Positions 20,165-32,399 are shown, numbered from the stretch's first letter. The stretch is DNA of 64,000 bases from Malaya genurostris (GCF_030247185.1 NC_080570.1:128270650-128334649), one strand, 5' to 3'. Translations and numbers: made by a program. The notes: generated by a model not told the origin, from the letters alone.

Positions 20165-21115
20165 ATATGATACATGGCCGATCATCTGTGCGAAGAATAA
20201 TATGCTTATAAATATTTTTCAATTCTTGACCCTAGGCTAGTAATTCTATACGAAATACATCTAATTCTTGTTACAGACAGCAATTTTGTCGATAGTAGAA
20301 TACTTTGTAGTTTCCCTTTTCAAAGCAATAAAGATATCAATCTTAAGGTTAGTTTCAAGAGTCTGTTAAGAATTTCAAGTCGACAATTAACATATGTGTC
20401 TGGTTGAGCCCCCATGTCGATTCGTTTTCGAGACGCAATAAAAATTGCATTTTCCACGTTATCGAAAGCACTCAATAATAACTGGATTTAGCACGAAATG
20501 GACAATGGAAAACACTAATCAGACCGTCATTACAATACACAAAAGTCAAATATACCCAAAAAATCAGAAAATTTCGTATACATTGACACCAAACACGAAC
20601 ACGATTTGTCGCCAAACTGAATTGACTCAGCGTCATTCAGCTAACTGACGTCTGTTGTGTCACATGAAAGCGCGTTCGGATCGAAATGATTGCTAGTTTA
20701 GAAACTGACCGGTTTAACCCCGTGTCCGATCTAGCCCCGGTCTCCCCTAGCTACAAGTTCATATTCGAAGTTTTCAGTTGAATAGATTTTGTTATTTGTA
20801 TATTTTATATATTTCAAATTTTCACAGAAAACATATACTTTAAACAAGACTACCATCTCAACACATCTAGAAGGTTGTTCCCGGAGGTTTCGAACAAACT
20901 ATAAGCACACCTGACGTTCCGGTTTCTTAAGAAATAACGAATGCATCGCCAAACAACAACATTTGATGAATATAGACATAAGAATATCAAAAAATTAGGC
21001 ACAATACTAGCACTCCAACACTAGTTCTGCGTGTGTATGAAGAAGTGTGTAGAATGAGATGGAAGAAGGCCTGCTTCCACTCTATGATTAAAGTGCATGG
21101 AACGCACAGCTGCTC
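20165..21115. other. no recognised feature
   Basis: Non-coding DNA without a defined repeat or coding signature. An (ACG)n-type run follows at about 21,120-21,138. Confidence 0.35.
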
Positions 21116-21159
21116 AACAACGACGACGACGACGACAACAGTAACAGCAGTGGTGTGCA

Positions 21160-21408
21160 ATGTCCAACTTTTGTGGCCCATTAATTCATCCAGAAGGAAA
21201 AAGGTCCATACATATATGTAGAGAATGTAATGCGAAACTGAGTAATATTATTCTACACACCCATCTGTACGACACAAGCAAAAACGAAGAACCACTGCAG
21301 GTTGTTGATCCTGATGAGATCTTCTCCACGTGTGGAATCTGTTTTCGTTTCAGATCAGATGGTTATTCTACGAAGCTGGAAAGTCTACAGCTGATGGGTA
21401 ACGGCTGA
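21160..21408 (+). pseudogene. small Cys-containing open frame, unidentified
   Basis: An 82-codon frame starting MSNFCGPLIHPEGKR with CRECNAKL and a later CGICFRF, so paired cysteines that could be a zinc-binding remnant. Spacing does not fit a finger family that I know. It may be a transposon piece or chance. Confidence 0.2.
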
Positions 21409-22189
21409 TGGAATAATATTTTTGATACGATAGAAAACCACCGAATCAACATTTCAGCACAACGTTTGCAATTCCAATATCGAACCGAAGTTTATGATTT
21501 CCTTAACATAGCAAACGATATATAAAACGGGCTCTTATTATTAGAAAGGGTAGGTCGGAGAATTGCCATATTTTGTTAATTTGCGTAGAAGAAGCTATTA
21601 TTATTCCGAATGCTGTTGAAAGCTCCAGAATGCGTTTGACGTTCATTTCTTTGCTCTTTAACCAGTTTCTGAAGACTGAATCCATAACGATTGAGGTCGA
21701 TATAGAAACACGTGTGTCTGGAGGAAGAAAAAAAAGAACATAAACCGAGTGTACAATTTATAGTCGTTATTCTGAAACTGCCGGGCCTATCATAGTTGGT
21801 ATTTCTACATTTCACATAATGATCATCTACTTGCTGGGACTAGAGCAGTGAAATACCAGGTAAACCCACGTGAACAGAACTCCACTGACCCTATTTCAAT
21901 ATTTTCAAGTTTTGCTTTCTCATCGATTGAATTCGAGTGAAAACATTCATTTGGATAATGATTCTTTCACTTTGAACCGCAGAGTATTGGAAAGGTTGGT
22001 TACAAAATGAAAAATCCCGTAAATAAATGAATTGAAAAGTTACATTTACTGTTAACAAAGCTTAGGTGTTCACAAACGGAAGTTATCTATGAACTTTAAA
22101 CTTTCGAAATATGTACGGCAATGTGACTCTGACAGAACAAAAAAGTAAGATACTCTTGATTGAAAAAAAAAAAAAAGAGATTTACATAC

Positions 22190-22440
22190 ATCACCATTCA
22201 AAGCAATTGATGACAATGCATTAGAACTACTGAGCCCGGCCGCCCGCTGGCGGTTGACGAGTGGTCTGATGAACGAACAGAACAAAAGGCAACAATAAAT
22301 TGAAAGGCTTTCATCGGATATCCGACCGTTCGGTAAGTTCAACCTGGTGGCGGCGCGAGACACGGACGACGACGACGAAAACATAACGAAACAACAACAA
22401 CAACTAGTGCTAGAGGCTATAGCGGTTTGAGGTTTGTCGA
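22190..22440. promoter_or_regulatory. GC-richer island, possible alternative promoter
   Basis: Stands out from flanks by GC content (gcccggccgcccgctggcgg; ggtggcggcgcgagacacgg) and repeated GAC triplets. Minus-strand TCAGT and TCAGA words resemble arthropod initiators. Evidence is weak. Confidence 0.25.
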
Positions 22441-22575
22441 GAACTGTTTAGAACTCGCTGCACGTTACCGGTTCATAACTCTCTTGCCGAAAATGTATGC
22501 TAAACCGTACACACAGGAAGTGAATTCCAAAAGCGACAAAGAATCGATGCAATTGTTTTGTACTCGGCCACTTAC

Positions 22576-22707
22576 GAATGGGTTCCGCGAGTGGGGATTT
22601 TTATTGGGCTTCGTCGATTGTTTCGACTTCGATAATAGTTGTTCAACGTTTAGAGCTGAAGGTTTCGAGCTATCTTTGATTTTAGAATCATGAATAATAT
22701 TGACCAC
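22576..22707 (-). CDS. possible coding exon of unknown gene
   Basis: A 44-codon minus-strand frame from an ATG (MVNIIHDSKIKDSS, later SALNVEQLLSKSKQS) is followed exactly by a consensus donor, TTC|GTAAGT. The composition (Lys/Ser-rich with NVEQLLSK) resembles the N-terminus of a nuclear regulator, but I recognise no family and find no partner exon. It cannot splice in frame to the Trf2 exon as drawn. Confidence 0.25.
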
Positions 22708-22769
22708 CCATCAATCGAACACGAAGATCAGTGAAATTTAAATTTTTCAGACTGGAGTCAGTGTTTTTC

Positions 22770-23300
22770 TGACTTTTAACTTTTTATTAGTTTTTGCATT
22801 TCTCATATAAAAAAGCTACACAATAACTGTGTAAACCAACTTTTGAACCGAAGCCAAGTTTCATATACCATTCGACACAGTTCGTCGAGTACCCAAAATG
22901 TCTGTGTGTGTATGTAACGTTTTTTTGCACTAACCTTTCTCGGAGATGGCTGAACCGATTTTCACAAACTTAGATTCAGATGAAAGCTCTTCAGGTCCCA
23001 TATTAAATTCCTGAATTTCATTTAGATCTGACTTTAGGTTCCGGAGTTATGGGGTAAAATGTGCAAAAAATGGAAAATATATTTTTTCTAACTTTTCTCA
23101 TAGATGGCGCGACCGATTTTCACAAACTTAGGTTCAAATGAAAGGTCTTGTGGTCCCATACGGAATTCTTAAATTTCATTCGAATCCGACTTCCGGATCC
23201 GGAAATATAGGGTAAAGTGTGTGGAAATTTTATACCATCACTGAAAGGGCGAAAAACCGTAAAAAAAATTCTAAATCGACCTAAAATCTTCTCCAATTGA
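22770..23300 (-). repeat. dispersed repeat A, inverted copy
   Basis: Reverse orientation of the 18.6-19.2 kb family: tataccattcgacacagttc then cgtcgag, cgattttcacaaacttag twice (about 22,955 and 23,113), and acttccggatccgg. The doubled block suggests an internal tandem duplication of about 160 bp. Confidence 0.7.
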
Positions 23301-23484
23301 TAGTTTTTATTAGTAGATGGCCAAACAAACCGATTTCAGTTATTCTCTTCTTTTTTCATAAATAACTACGTGATAAGTAGCGAGTTCTTTAAATCGGCTA
23401 ATAATTTTTTTTAGTCTTTACTTATAAACTTAAGCAGTATTCAAGAACATATGTAATGGTTTCCAAGATGGTTTCCAAGAAAGG

Positions 23485-23700
23485 AGCCCGAGCTGGCGAT
23501 TAAATGCACAGGGCGCTGGTCTTACAATCCAGTTGCCGTATGTCCGAGCCCCGACCTGGAAGGATGCTTAGTATCAGTAGGATCGTAGAACAATCATGCA
23601 ATGGTTCTGTACGCTATGAATCGACGGCGAAGCATGGTAAAACAGAAGGTCAAATTCCACAAAAGGAATGCAATGCCAAAACTATTGTGCGCGGTTGTGC
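23485..23700 (+). mobile_element. tRNA-derived SINE, copy B
   Basis: Head TGGCGATTAAATGCACAGGG, GCGCTGGTCTTACAATCC and B-box-like TCCGAGCCCCGACCTGG; tail AGTAGGATCGTAGAACAATC, TACGCTATGAATCGAC, GTCAAATTCCACAAAAGG. It matches copy A at 11.1 kb along its length. Confidence 0.75.
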
Positions 23701-23989
23701 AAAATGGGTCGTGGAAATGGAAACATGTAGGAATCGACAATTCGACCGTGTTCCGTGTGTCCAAATTATTCTAGAAGACCCAGACGACAAAAACGAAGAA
23801 ACTCAACCTACTGTGAACGCAAGGTAAATAAGGAAATATTTTAGGCATAATCTGAACCTTTTTATACCGGACAAGGCCAGAAAGCCCAATTTGTCCGTCT
23901 ATTTCATCTGGGCATAACTTCATATCTTCAAGGTATCGAAACGGTTCTACCCGGATCAATAAACAGAACAGGACAGTCAAATCCCGCTC

Positions 23990-24560
23990 TTGAAAGCTGC
24001 ACTGCGAGTGGTTGGTGCCGCCTAAATGCACCGCAATGTACGACGAGACGTGCATTAAAGTGGACGTCAAGCAGATCATCTATCTGAAGTTGGCTAGTAT
24101 TGTCAGGATGTTCCGGAGATGTTTCGGAAGAAGAACGTCGAATAATTTTCCAAGAAGAACTTGGTGTGGCAGGCGATCTGTGCATGTGGTAAATTCATCA
24201 AGCCGTACCAAACGGCTGGAACCATCAACGGATAAATATATAAAGAAGAATAATTGCATTAGTTTCCACTGCCTTCCCTCCAGTCCAATGAAGATGAAAC
24301 TCTTTTTTGGCCGGATCTAGCATTGTGCTGTTACGCGAAACCGGTGATGAAGCGGTACGAAGCCAACGCTGTTGTATCTGTAGTGAAAGTTCGCCAAACT
24401 CGCCAGTACTTCATCCAATGGAAAAATTCTGAGCGATTATGAAGATAAAGTTTCGGAAAGCTTTTCAAAGATATGAAGAAAGAGTGGATGTAAGGATGTA
24501 AGAATGATGGCGCATGTATTGGATTTTAATGGTTGCGTTAAGTCCAGAGTGTGGATCCTA
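23990..24560 (+). mobile_element. degenerate Tc1/mariner-superfamily transposase
   Basis: Pieces in different frames match one transposase: TAMYDETCIKVDVKQI (first catalytic Asp region, DET), then CGKFIKPYQTAGTING, then FWPDLA.CCYAK and a MKRYEANAV segment. Many frameshifts; no intact frame. The ends were not found. Confidence 0.65.
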
Positions 24561-25070
24561 GAAAAGGAGGTTAAATCACTCCGGATTTGGAAGTTGAATC
24601 CGAATAAAACTCAATAACTGTAGAGCATTTTATTAGCCAACTTTCATTTAAATTCAAGTATGTGAAATTTTGCTCAGCCATCTCATTTTGAAGTCTTTTG
24701 AACCGCTATTTCAGGTGTGATATTCACAATGTGTTTGACTTCACATTGTGGAAATCGCTCCGTGAATATCGGGTCAAAAGACTTCGAAAGCAGAAGTGCG
24801 TTTCTTTGACCACCAATTGTTGAACAATTTTAAAAATTTCGTTGCTTATTGAAATACGATATATTTGAAATTTAATTATTAGCCCATATTATCCAGTAAT
24901 TTTGGAATCGAAGATCAGATCCGGATGAAATTAAAAAAAATTCTATGACACCGTAGGAGCTATCATTTGAATCAAAGTGCAGAATTTGTTCAGCAATTTC
25001 TGAGGAAATTGAGTGCCAAGTGTCTTTGAGAAAATGACCAAATAGTTCATGCATATTGTCAGAGTTAGAT
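24560..25070 (+). repeat. dispersed repeat A, further copy
   Basis: Carries gaatccgaataaaactc, ttcaagtatgtgaaattttg, ttggaatcgaagatcagatc and ccggatgaaatt, the same order of words as at 18.6 kb but more diverged. Confidence 0.5.
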
Positions 25071-25189
25071 AAATCTCGAATGTTTATTAGCTAGATGGCT
25101 TTCAAAATGTTTTGGTCAAAGACATAAAAACGTACAAAACGCTTCGACGTTGTCGTTAACAAATAATACTTAAAGAGAGTAAATGTTAC

Positions 25190-25640
25190 GCCTGCTTTGC
25201 TGTTCAAATTGAATTGCTAAGTTTGCTTTAGCAGTTGAATTAGCTTGACACATCAAAACTTCTATCTTTCAAAAATGAATGTGTTTCCAGAGCAGCAATA
25301 TAAGACCGCTACTCTTTGCATTGTTCATCAAAGACACCGTTCTAAAGAACTTGTCTTTTTAACGTGAACACGTCTTGCGTTACTATTAGCCACGTTTCAA
25401 AATTGGTGCTGTGGAAGAGTTTTTGATCGTAAACATCTCTTGCCGTACTTAACGTAAACTACATCATTTTTACTTCATGCATTCGGAACATGATCAGTAG
25501 TTTATAAGAACAATCAGTTGTAAAAGATAACAAATCACTTTAATTAGTTTTAAAGTTTGTTTCTATGCTTGGTGCCAACAAGTGTCAAAGACTAAAACTC
25601 GTAACAAATGTTTTCCTTTCTCTTACTCGGACGACAGTTT
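25190..25640 (+). repeat. dispersed repeats (AGCAGTTCAATTTGAACTGC family, then repeat C)
   Basis: Begins ctgttcaaattgaattgct, an inverted-repeat motif also seen at 50,970-51,030 (gcggttcaaattgaactgc and gcagttcaatttgaactgc) and weakly at 30,290. From about 25,365 it matches repeat C at 33,966-34,290 (gtttttgatcgtaaacatct and following). Confidence 0.55.
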
Positions 25641-26029
25641 TGATGCACACAACAAAAAAATTGAGATTTGATTCTCAATCGATGTGAAAAAAAACTAGGA
25701 CGTACTGAACATCAAATGCAATCACTGTCTGTGAAAGTCGAGAAATATTTCAGATAAATCACACGTTATTACATCGAAAACAACATATTGAGTATATTAC
25801 ATCAGATAGATTGAATACTATATGCAATTCTGATAGGAAATTATGCATCCTTTCATGTAATATTAGGAAAGTAGATTAGATTAGTTAGATGTACTAAGAT
25901 AAACGTTTGATACGTTTGATTCATTTTAGTCTGCGCATTTGATTGAGCAGAGCGTTTTACCCAGTGCACCATAAGCTCATAATTAAGCAGTGACCTTTAA
26001 CTCACAAGTGCACCGTAGAATCTGTCGAC

Positions 26030-26462
26030 CCGGGTCCAATATTCATTTCCTGGTCCTGAATTCAAATCAATAATTTTAGAATTCAGAAGTTCCAGAAATT
26101 TGTTTAAGAAATTCAAGTTCAAAATTCAGTTCGAAAATCTATGTTCAAAATTTCTTTTCAGAACCATGTTTCCACTTTCAGTTCCAGAAATCAAGTTCAG
26201 AATACAGTCTCAAATTTTATTTCCGGAATACAGGGTCAGAATCCAGAACCAAAACTCAGTTCCAGACTCAGAATTCAGTTCCAGTTCACCTCTGAAATTG
26301 GAACCAGAATGCAGGTCAAGCATTCACGGTCCAAGTTTAGTTCCAGAAACTGAACAGAATTCAATTTTTGAGTCTAGACTCATCATTCAGGGCTATAGTT
26401 CAGAGCAGAATTTAGTTAGAAATGCAGCTTTCGATTTCAATTCCAAAATTCTAGTTTAGAAT
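26030..26462. repeat. GAATTCAGTTCCA quasi-tandem repeat, left block
   Basis: Dozens of loose units such as cagaattcagttccag and gttcagaatccag. Translated frames give repeated SVPEF/RIQ-like strings only because of the repeat. The family continues at 27,525 after an insertion. Confidence 0.8.
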
Positions 26463-27524
26463 CTACACGGAGAACCCGCAGATCACAAAATTACAATATT
26501 GCAATTGTTGTTTCACGCCCTGGTTGTTTCAACTAAAATGTTGTTGATTTAACTAACATATCTGTTGATTTTGTCATAACCATTCAGATAACCGAAATTG
26601 TTGTATTCAAATGCTGTCACTTGGCGGAGAACGAAGGCAGCAAAACGCAGAACAAAAACCTTTTCATTTCACCAGAAGCGTTTCATATTGAAAATTTTCA
26701 ATGGTAAATGAACGTCATTTATGTTAGTTACGTAGTGGTCGTTTTATGCAAGTGAAAGTATGCAGAAGAATATAACAGTTAATTGTAAAACAAGTTTTCC
26801 ATGTATTTAATAGATATTCTTACAGTATAAATGTTTTAATTTCATCTGAGAGTAATTGTATTCTAGGACAGTTCATGTCAATGTTATTAAAACCGCTTAA
26901 CGCTTAAAAATTTGCTGCTAAAGTGAAATGGTACTATTTGTATTTTCTTGAAAGTGTATCTGTAGCTTTAGGTTTACCAGCGAGCCATTCTGCAAGTGAA
27001 GGAAAAGTTTCCTAATTCCCTGTGACCATTTTTCTGGTGAGTTCCCTTTTGAGAATTGTAATATTTTGATTCATTTCTATATCCTTTGTGAGTTTAGTGA
27101 TAAAGATATAAGCAGTTAATTAGGTAAAATTTCGTTGTTCAAGCAGTGAACGATTAGCTGCCCCCGAAGAGGCTAACAGTAAAAAATGTTTATTGCAATT
27201 GGCGTCTTATGTTTAAATAACTGAATAATTGGTTGAAATTACTGAGACATTTTTTTGCTTTCATGCATACAAGTAACTTTGCTGGGATTGTGTCTTTGCT
27301 CAATTGCACGAGTGACATCTCATTGAAACGTTTCATTGTTCGCTCAGTGTGTTTGGCTTTGCTCAACTGAAACGTTTCATTACTTGTTTGTTTGTTGGGT
27401 GTCTTTGCTAAGCTGCCAGCACGATAAATCAAAAATGACAGATTAGTGAAAACAAAAGACGATTAGTTGTACCAAATTTTATCCAATCAAAATCAGAAAA
27501 ACAACTAATATTTTAGTTGTTTCG
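26463..27524. mobile_element. about 1.06-kb insertion splitting the GAATTC repeat
   Basis: Non-repetitive DNA between two blocks of the same repeat. Ends share an inverted word: left gtttcaactaaaatgttgtt, right (reverse complement) gaaacaactaaaatattagt. No coding capacity; it contains a direct repeat of TTTGCTCAAYTG and GAAACGTTTCATT (27,295-27,385). Probably a non-autonomous DNA element; exact ends uncertain. Confidence 0.5.
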
Positions 27525-28115
27525 CGATCCAGATTCGGAATTTAGGTTCAGAAATCCGTTCCATAATTGAGTTCTAAAATTGGGACCAGAATCCAGATCA
27601 AAAATTTATGTAAATAAAGTTCCAGAATACAGAATCGAGGGTCAGAATTCAGTTCCTAAATTCAGTTCCAGACTTTAGATTCAGAATTCAAAACCCAGGT
27701 CTTCGGAGTTCCAGAATTCAATTTCAGGATCCAGATGCAGAATTCAGGTCCATAATTCAGTTTGGGAATTCAGTTTCAGTATCCAGTAGTCCAGACTTCA
27801 AGTTCAGATATCAGTTTCAAAATTCTGATCCAGAACCCAGGTCTAGAATCCAGTATTTCAGTATTAGAATGCAGTTTCAACATTGCAGTTGCAGAATTCG
27901 TGTCCAGAAATCAAGTTCATAATTCAATTTCAGTTCCGGAATACAGGTTCAGAATCTAGGTCCTGAATTCAGTTCCATCATTTCAGGTGCGGAATTCCTT
28001 TACAGAACCCAGCTCTAAAGTTGGTACCAGAATTCAGATCAAGCTCAAAATCAAGGTCCAGAATTCAATTCGGTTCCAGAAACAGGGTTCAGTTTCAGAG
28101 TCCAGATTCATAAAA
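27525..28115. repeat. GAATTCAGTTCCA quasi-tandem repeat, right block
   Basis: Continuation of the 26.0-kb block with the same loose 12-14 bp unit (ccagaattcagttc, aggtccagaattc). Confidence 0.8.
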
Positions 28116-28197
28116 GAAAAAAAAAGTTTAACCATTTCGTCTTCGATTCATCAGTTAAACTACCAATGTTAAACTACCACGTCACTCAACTGTTAAG

Positions 28198-28262
28198 CAT
28201 TCAGGATTTTTAATATCAATAGAATCGTAGCACCGGCCATGAAATTGTTCAGTACACTGTAA
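28198..28262 (+). mobile_element. SINE tail relic, copy C
   Basis: tttaatatcaatagaatcgt followed by agcaccggccatgaa and ttgttcagtacactg aligns to the tail of the SINE copies at 11.1 and 23.5 kb. The tRNA-like head is missing. Confidence 0.5.
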
Positions 28263-28264
28263 CA

Positions 28265-29520
28265 TATATTGAAACAAAAGGCTATGAGATCTTGTTTTGG
28301 ATATCTGATTCATTCTGAAACCAGATCGACTAAATCAGCAAGCACGTGTTAGTTTGGAAAGTTAATCCGAAGAGAAAGCCAATTTCAGTCCTTAGTTTTT
28401 TTTTGTTTTTTCAATGTATCGTTTATTTCGCCCGACTTTGTCATAAAGAATCTTTTTCAAAACCATCTAACGACTAGTTGTCTGTTCCATGTGTCACCAG
28501 TAAAATCAATTTCGCGGATTGGAATGTAACTTGATTGCCGAACGAACTATGAGTCAAAATCCGCTTGGAAACCACTACTAACCACAAGCGATCGATTTGG
28601 GAACGATTTAACTGCATTTAAATGATTGTGAAATGTCAATTCTTATACGTCAATCTGGAAGTAGGCATCCCTAGACTCATCAACAGAAACTCGCCGTTTA
28701 TTTTTTCAAGTGTATGTTGAAGATCGCAGAGAATCACAGACGACAGACATACTGACCGAAATATGCGCTAGATGATAGTCATCATCGAATGAATCTAATC
28801 GCTAATCTAAGCCAATTGTTCCTTGTTTAATCAGTATGTATCAGTATATAAAAAAAGAAAACAACATGAAAGTATAAATTTAGCTTAGACCAAATTGGTA
28901 CTAATTTTCACATTCCGGGGAATAGCATTAGCAGGTTATCAACTATCAAACCATTCGGCTTAAAATTTGATATTATCTCACAAGCTCCAACAACGACAAC
29001 GACACGCATTCAAAATCTTGATGATGCACATGCATAATTGCATACCGAGCTAGAAGTAGAATATTCTGACAATCGAATTAACCGATATTCAACCATAGCA
29101 CACACACATCCAAACTGGCTGTACAATTATATCATGTTGGAGTCATAACAAATTTATTCGATCCCAACCGAACTCGCGTACTTCGAAACCAGCTAGCTGA
29201 TGATGATCTATTCCTATTAGCACAGAAGCACTGGGAACGTCATACATCCGCACACCCCGAGCACGGATGACGATGGTGATAACAGCTATTTCAATTTATT
29301 ATTGTACATCGCTTCGCTGTTCGTTTGCATATACCAGAGTCCGGTCATCACTCATAACTCGAACACGAACAAAAGTTGGAAGTTCTAATATTTTACGTCA
29401 TCATTATGTGTGCGCTTTTTCCTGTCGGCAACGCCCGGTTTTGCGGATTAAATAGTAGACAGACATTTTGTGTCCTCCATAGATGACTGTAGAAAAGAAG
29501 ATAAAATAAAAATACACTCC
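28265..29520. other. non-repetitive non-coding DNA
   Basis: No transposon signature and no coding frame with family resemblance. Somewhat higher complexity than its flanks around 28,980-29,460, so a conserved regulatory element is possible but not shown. Confidence 0.35.
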
Positions 29521-29526
29521 ACACAG

Positions 29527-29549
29527 ATATATATATATATATATATATC
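29527..29549. repeat. (AT)n microsatellite
   Basis: Uninterrupted AT dinucleotides. Confidence 0.9.
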
Positions 29550-30609
29550 GCAAAGAGACAGGAGGTGCTAATTTTTTTTCTTCCACCGGAGCCATAATGC
29601 TCCAAGAATATGTTTTAGAAAGATGTGAGAAGCAGTTTTGCAGCAAGTTTGCTGTTCTCTTCTTCAGATTCCTTCTCAGTTCACCATGTATCGGTCTAAT
29701 TTTCACGTCGGTTATTGAAATATTAAACCTCTCCCCCCTCAATGATGTCCACACCACCTCTTCCCGCTAGTATACATTCATTACTGTCTGACACATTTTT
29801 AAAAACTGCAACAGCAGTGGACAAGCGACCTGTTCGTATGTCGTGTTTTGTTGTGTGTTCCAGCTGAGAAGCGAGATAGTAGCCTTCGTTCGGAATATCC
29901 GTTCGGAACCGGACCAACAGACAATGTTCCCCTCGAATAAGCAGCATATGATATATATTGGTATACACAAATGTTACTGCCAACAAACAAATGCGATATG
30001 TATTGTGCCGCCTAGAAGTTTAATATACAAACGACTGCTCCTATTTCCAGATAGCACAATATTATTCTCGGATATTCCTCCGGCAGTGGAGCAGTAGCGA
30101 ATATTCTCAGTGCGATATAGCAACAGACAGCATAGCGTTTGGACAGTGGTCTAAATGTAACGGAATCAGGTTCATAATTGTGCAAGCGTGGGAATGCTAA
30201 TACTGTGAGAATCACAGTTTGTACTAAAAACTCTAACCAATATTTGTTCTAAACATGATTCTTTCTTCGACTATTTAGGGTAAAGCAGTTCAATTTAAAC
30301 TTTTAGCGTGGCTTAGCAATTCAACAAAATAAAAGTAGATGAAACTTTTGTGTTTCGTTAGTGTTTAACGCGTTGCACTGGAAAGATGAGCATTGTAGAT
30401 TTTTCAATTATTTTTTCTCAGAGTTAGTTCAGTAAAAACAAAAGTTGATTTATAAATCCCTTTCTTTTGTTGAACACAAAGCTCCCATATCGTTGTTCTT
30501 TCTTTTTTAATCGATCTCGTGACTTTCGTAAACGTTATTCGATTGAAATCTAGCAAATTTCTATAGGAACTATTAACGGGTCGCAATCATATCTTTCATA
30601 TTGCTAAAC

Positions 30610-30891
30610 ATAGCTTTGAATATGTTTTGTTCCAACACATAGACAATGGTATCAATGGTTCTTGAAGGCTCTGGACTTGGACAATCACTTCTGCCACTTC
30701 AAGTGTTGTGCATAGAATAGCCGGTTCATGAAACAAATATGGCAGACATAACCGAACTGACGTGAATACAAAACTCGGGCTGGTAATTGAAATATTCTAA
30801 CAAAGGAATATCACGGTTTGCATCTTTCTGGCAGAATTTGATGAGTGAAGTTGGATCAGAACTAATTGGCTCAAGTGGCACGTTCAAAACC
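30610..30891 (-). pseudogene. orphan exon-like coding fragment
   Basis: Minus-strand TTTTTTTTATCTTACAG at 30,892 is a strong acceptor. It is followed by VLNVPLEPISSDPTSLIKF, then CQKDANRDIPLLEYFNYQPE and FCIHV. A +1 shift at about 30,760 then continues the protein-like reading as SVRLCLPYLFHEPAILC and TLEVAEVIVQVQSLQEPLIP. Residue composition and hydrophobic pattern look like a helical-repeat protein, but I cannot name the family. The frameshift argues for a decayed exon. The sequence directly upstream is the 30.9-32.1 kb tandem repeat. Confidence 0.4.
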
Positions 30892-30892
30892 T

Positions 30893-32090
30893 GTAAGATA
30901 AAAAAAATCTTTTTGAAAAAAATCGACTTTGAGCTTTGACATTTCCGAAATCGAAATTTTTTTGATGCCAAATGTTTCAGAAATGCATGAAACGTCCAGA
31001 TCTCGTGTAATCACAATAAAAAATATTTTTTTGCATTCGACTTTGGGACTTGGAGAATTTAAGACAGCGTAACTTCGGAAGACCGTAGAAAAAAACCGCA
31101 AATGGGAAGAATTTTTTTTTTGATGCCAAATGTTTTAGAAATGCATGAAACATTGATATTTGGTGTAATCTAAAAAAAATATTTTGGAGGAAATCGACTT
31201 TGGGACATAAACAAAATTTGAAATTTCCGAAATCGAATTTTTTTTTATGCAAAAGGTCAAACTTTGGGACTTAGAGAATTTGAGACCACGTAACTTCAGG
31301 AATTCGTGTAAAAAAAAAATGCAAAATGGAAGAAACTTTTTTATGCCAAATGTTTTGGGAATGCATGAAACGTTGACATCTGGTGTAATCTCAAAAAAAA
31401 ATTCAAAAAATATCGACTGGGATTTGAATTTTTTTGGAGATTTCCGAAATCCAAATTCTTTTTAGGCCAAATATCTTAGAAATGCATGAACCGTTGAATG
31501 CTGGTGTAATCTCAAAAAAAAATTTTTAAATGAAATCGTCTTTGGGACTTTAAAAATTGTATTGTTTTGACGTAATCTCATGAAAATATTTTTTTTTAAA
31601 CGACGTAACTTCGAAAAATTCGCGCAAAATGGAAAAGATTTTTTATGCCAAATATCTTAGAATTGCATTAAACGTCCAGATCTGGTGTAAGATTTTTTTT
31701 TAAATCGACTTTGAGATTTAAATTTTTTTTTTTTGAGATTTCCGTAATCGATTTTTTTATGCCAAATATCTTTGAAATGTATGGAACGTTAACATCTGGT
31801 GTAATCTAAAAAAAATCAATTTTCAACGATGTAATTTCGGAAATCCGCGTTAAAAAACCGCAAAATGGAAGTTTTTTTAGACCAAATGTCTATGAGTGTC
31901 AGAGAGTTGACTTTAAAAAAAATTCGGGATAATACAAGATCTCGACGATTCATGCATTTCTAAGACAAAACAAGAAAACCGCATAACTTCGGAAATCCTC
32001 GAAAAAAAACCGCGCACCTTAGGAGATCCGCGTAAAAAAAGCCGTCGTTAAAAACCGCATAAAAAACCGCGTCAAAAAAGACCTTAGTAT
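30893..32090. repeat. degenerate tandem repeat (satellite-like), about seven units
   Basis: Marker block atgccaaatgttttagaaat then gcatgaaacgttgacatctg and gtgtaatct recurs near 30,963, 31,122, 31,343, 31,463, 31,645, 31,759 and (partly) 31,879. Between markers lie A/T runs, CGACTTTGGGACTT and TAACTTCGGAA blocks. The unit is 110-220 bp. The terminal part (ccgcataacttcggaaat) recurs alone at 42,850-42,890. Confidence 0.85.
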
Positions 32091-32399
32091 ACACAGCTAC
32101 AGATTCCTTGCCAAATAGGAAATTTTATGGAAAATCTTCTCTATGTTGCAATCTAACAGGTCACTTTGGCGATCGAATCGAATATAGAATTCTTCTTTTG
32201 AAAATCATTAGAAAACAGAACTGTGATAAGTTTCATCGTTCGTAGCGATACAATTGTTGTTTGTTAATAAGTTTTTTTTCCGAGTGTTTACTACTTAGTT
32301 TATCATTTTGATCTCCGCATTGTTCCCTGAACATTAAATGCTGTCTTTCAGTAATGGAATCTTCAGTACGAAAACAGAAAAATATCTGCAGTTCTCATA

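Noticed and set aside
23504..23827. 107-codon plus-strand frame
   Set aside because: Begins inside the tRNA-like head of SINE copy B; not a gene.
26100..26459. 119-codon frame with repeated SVPE and RIQ strings
   Set aside because: Product of the GAATTC quasi-tandem repeat; no domain and no start context.
29393..29757. minus-strand frames with IYIYIYI
   Set aside because: Caused by the (AT)n microsatellite.
30893..32090. a CRISPR-like array
   Set aside because: The repeated blocks are degenerate, irregularly spaced and A/T-rich in a eukaryotic context; it is a satellite-like tandem repeat.
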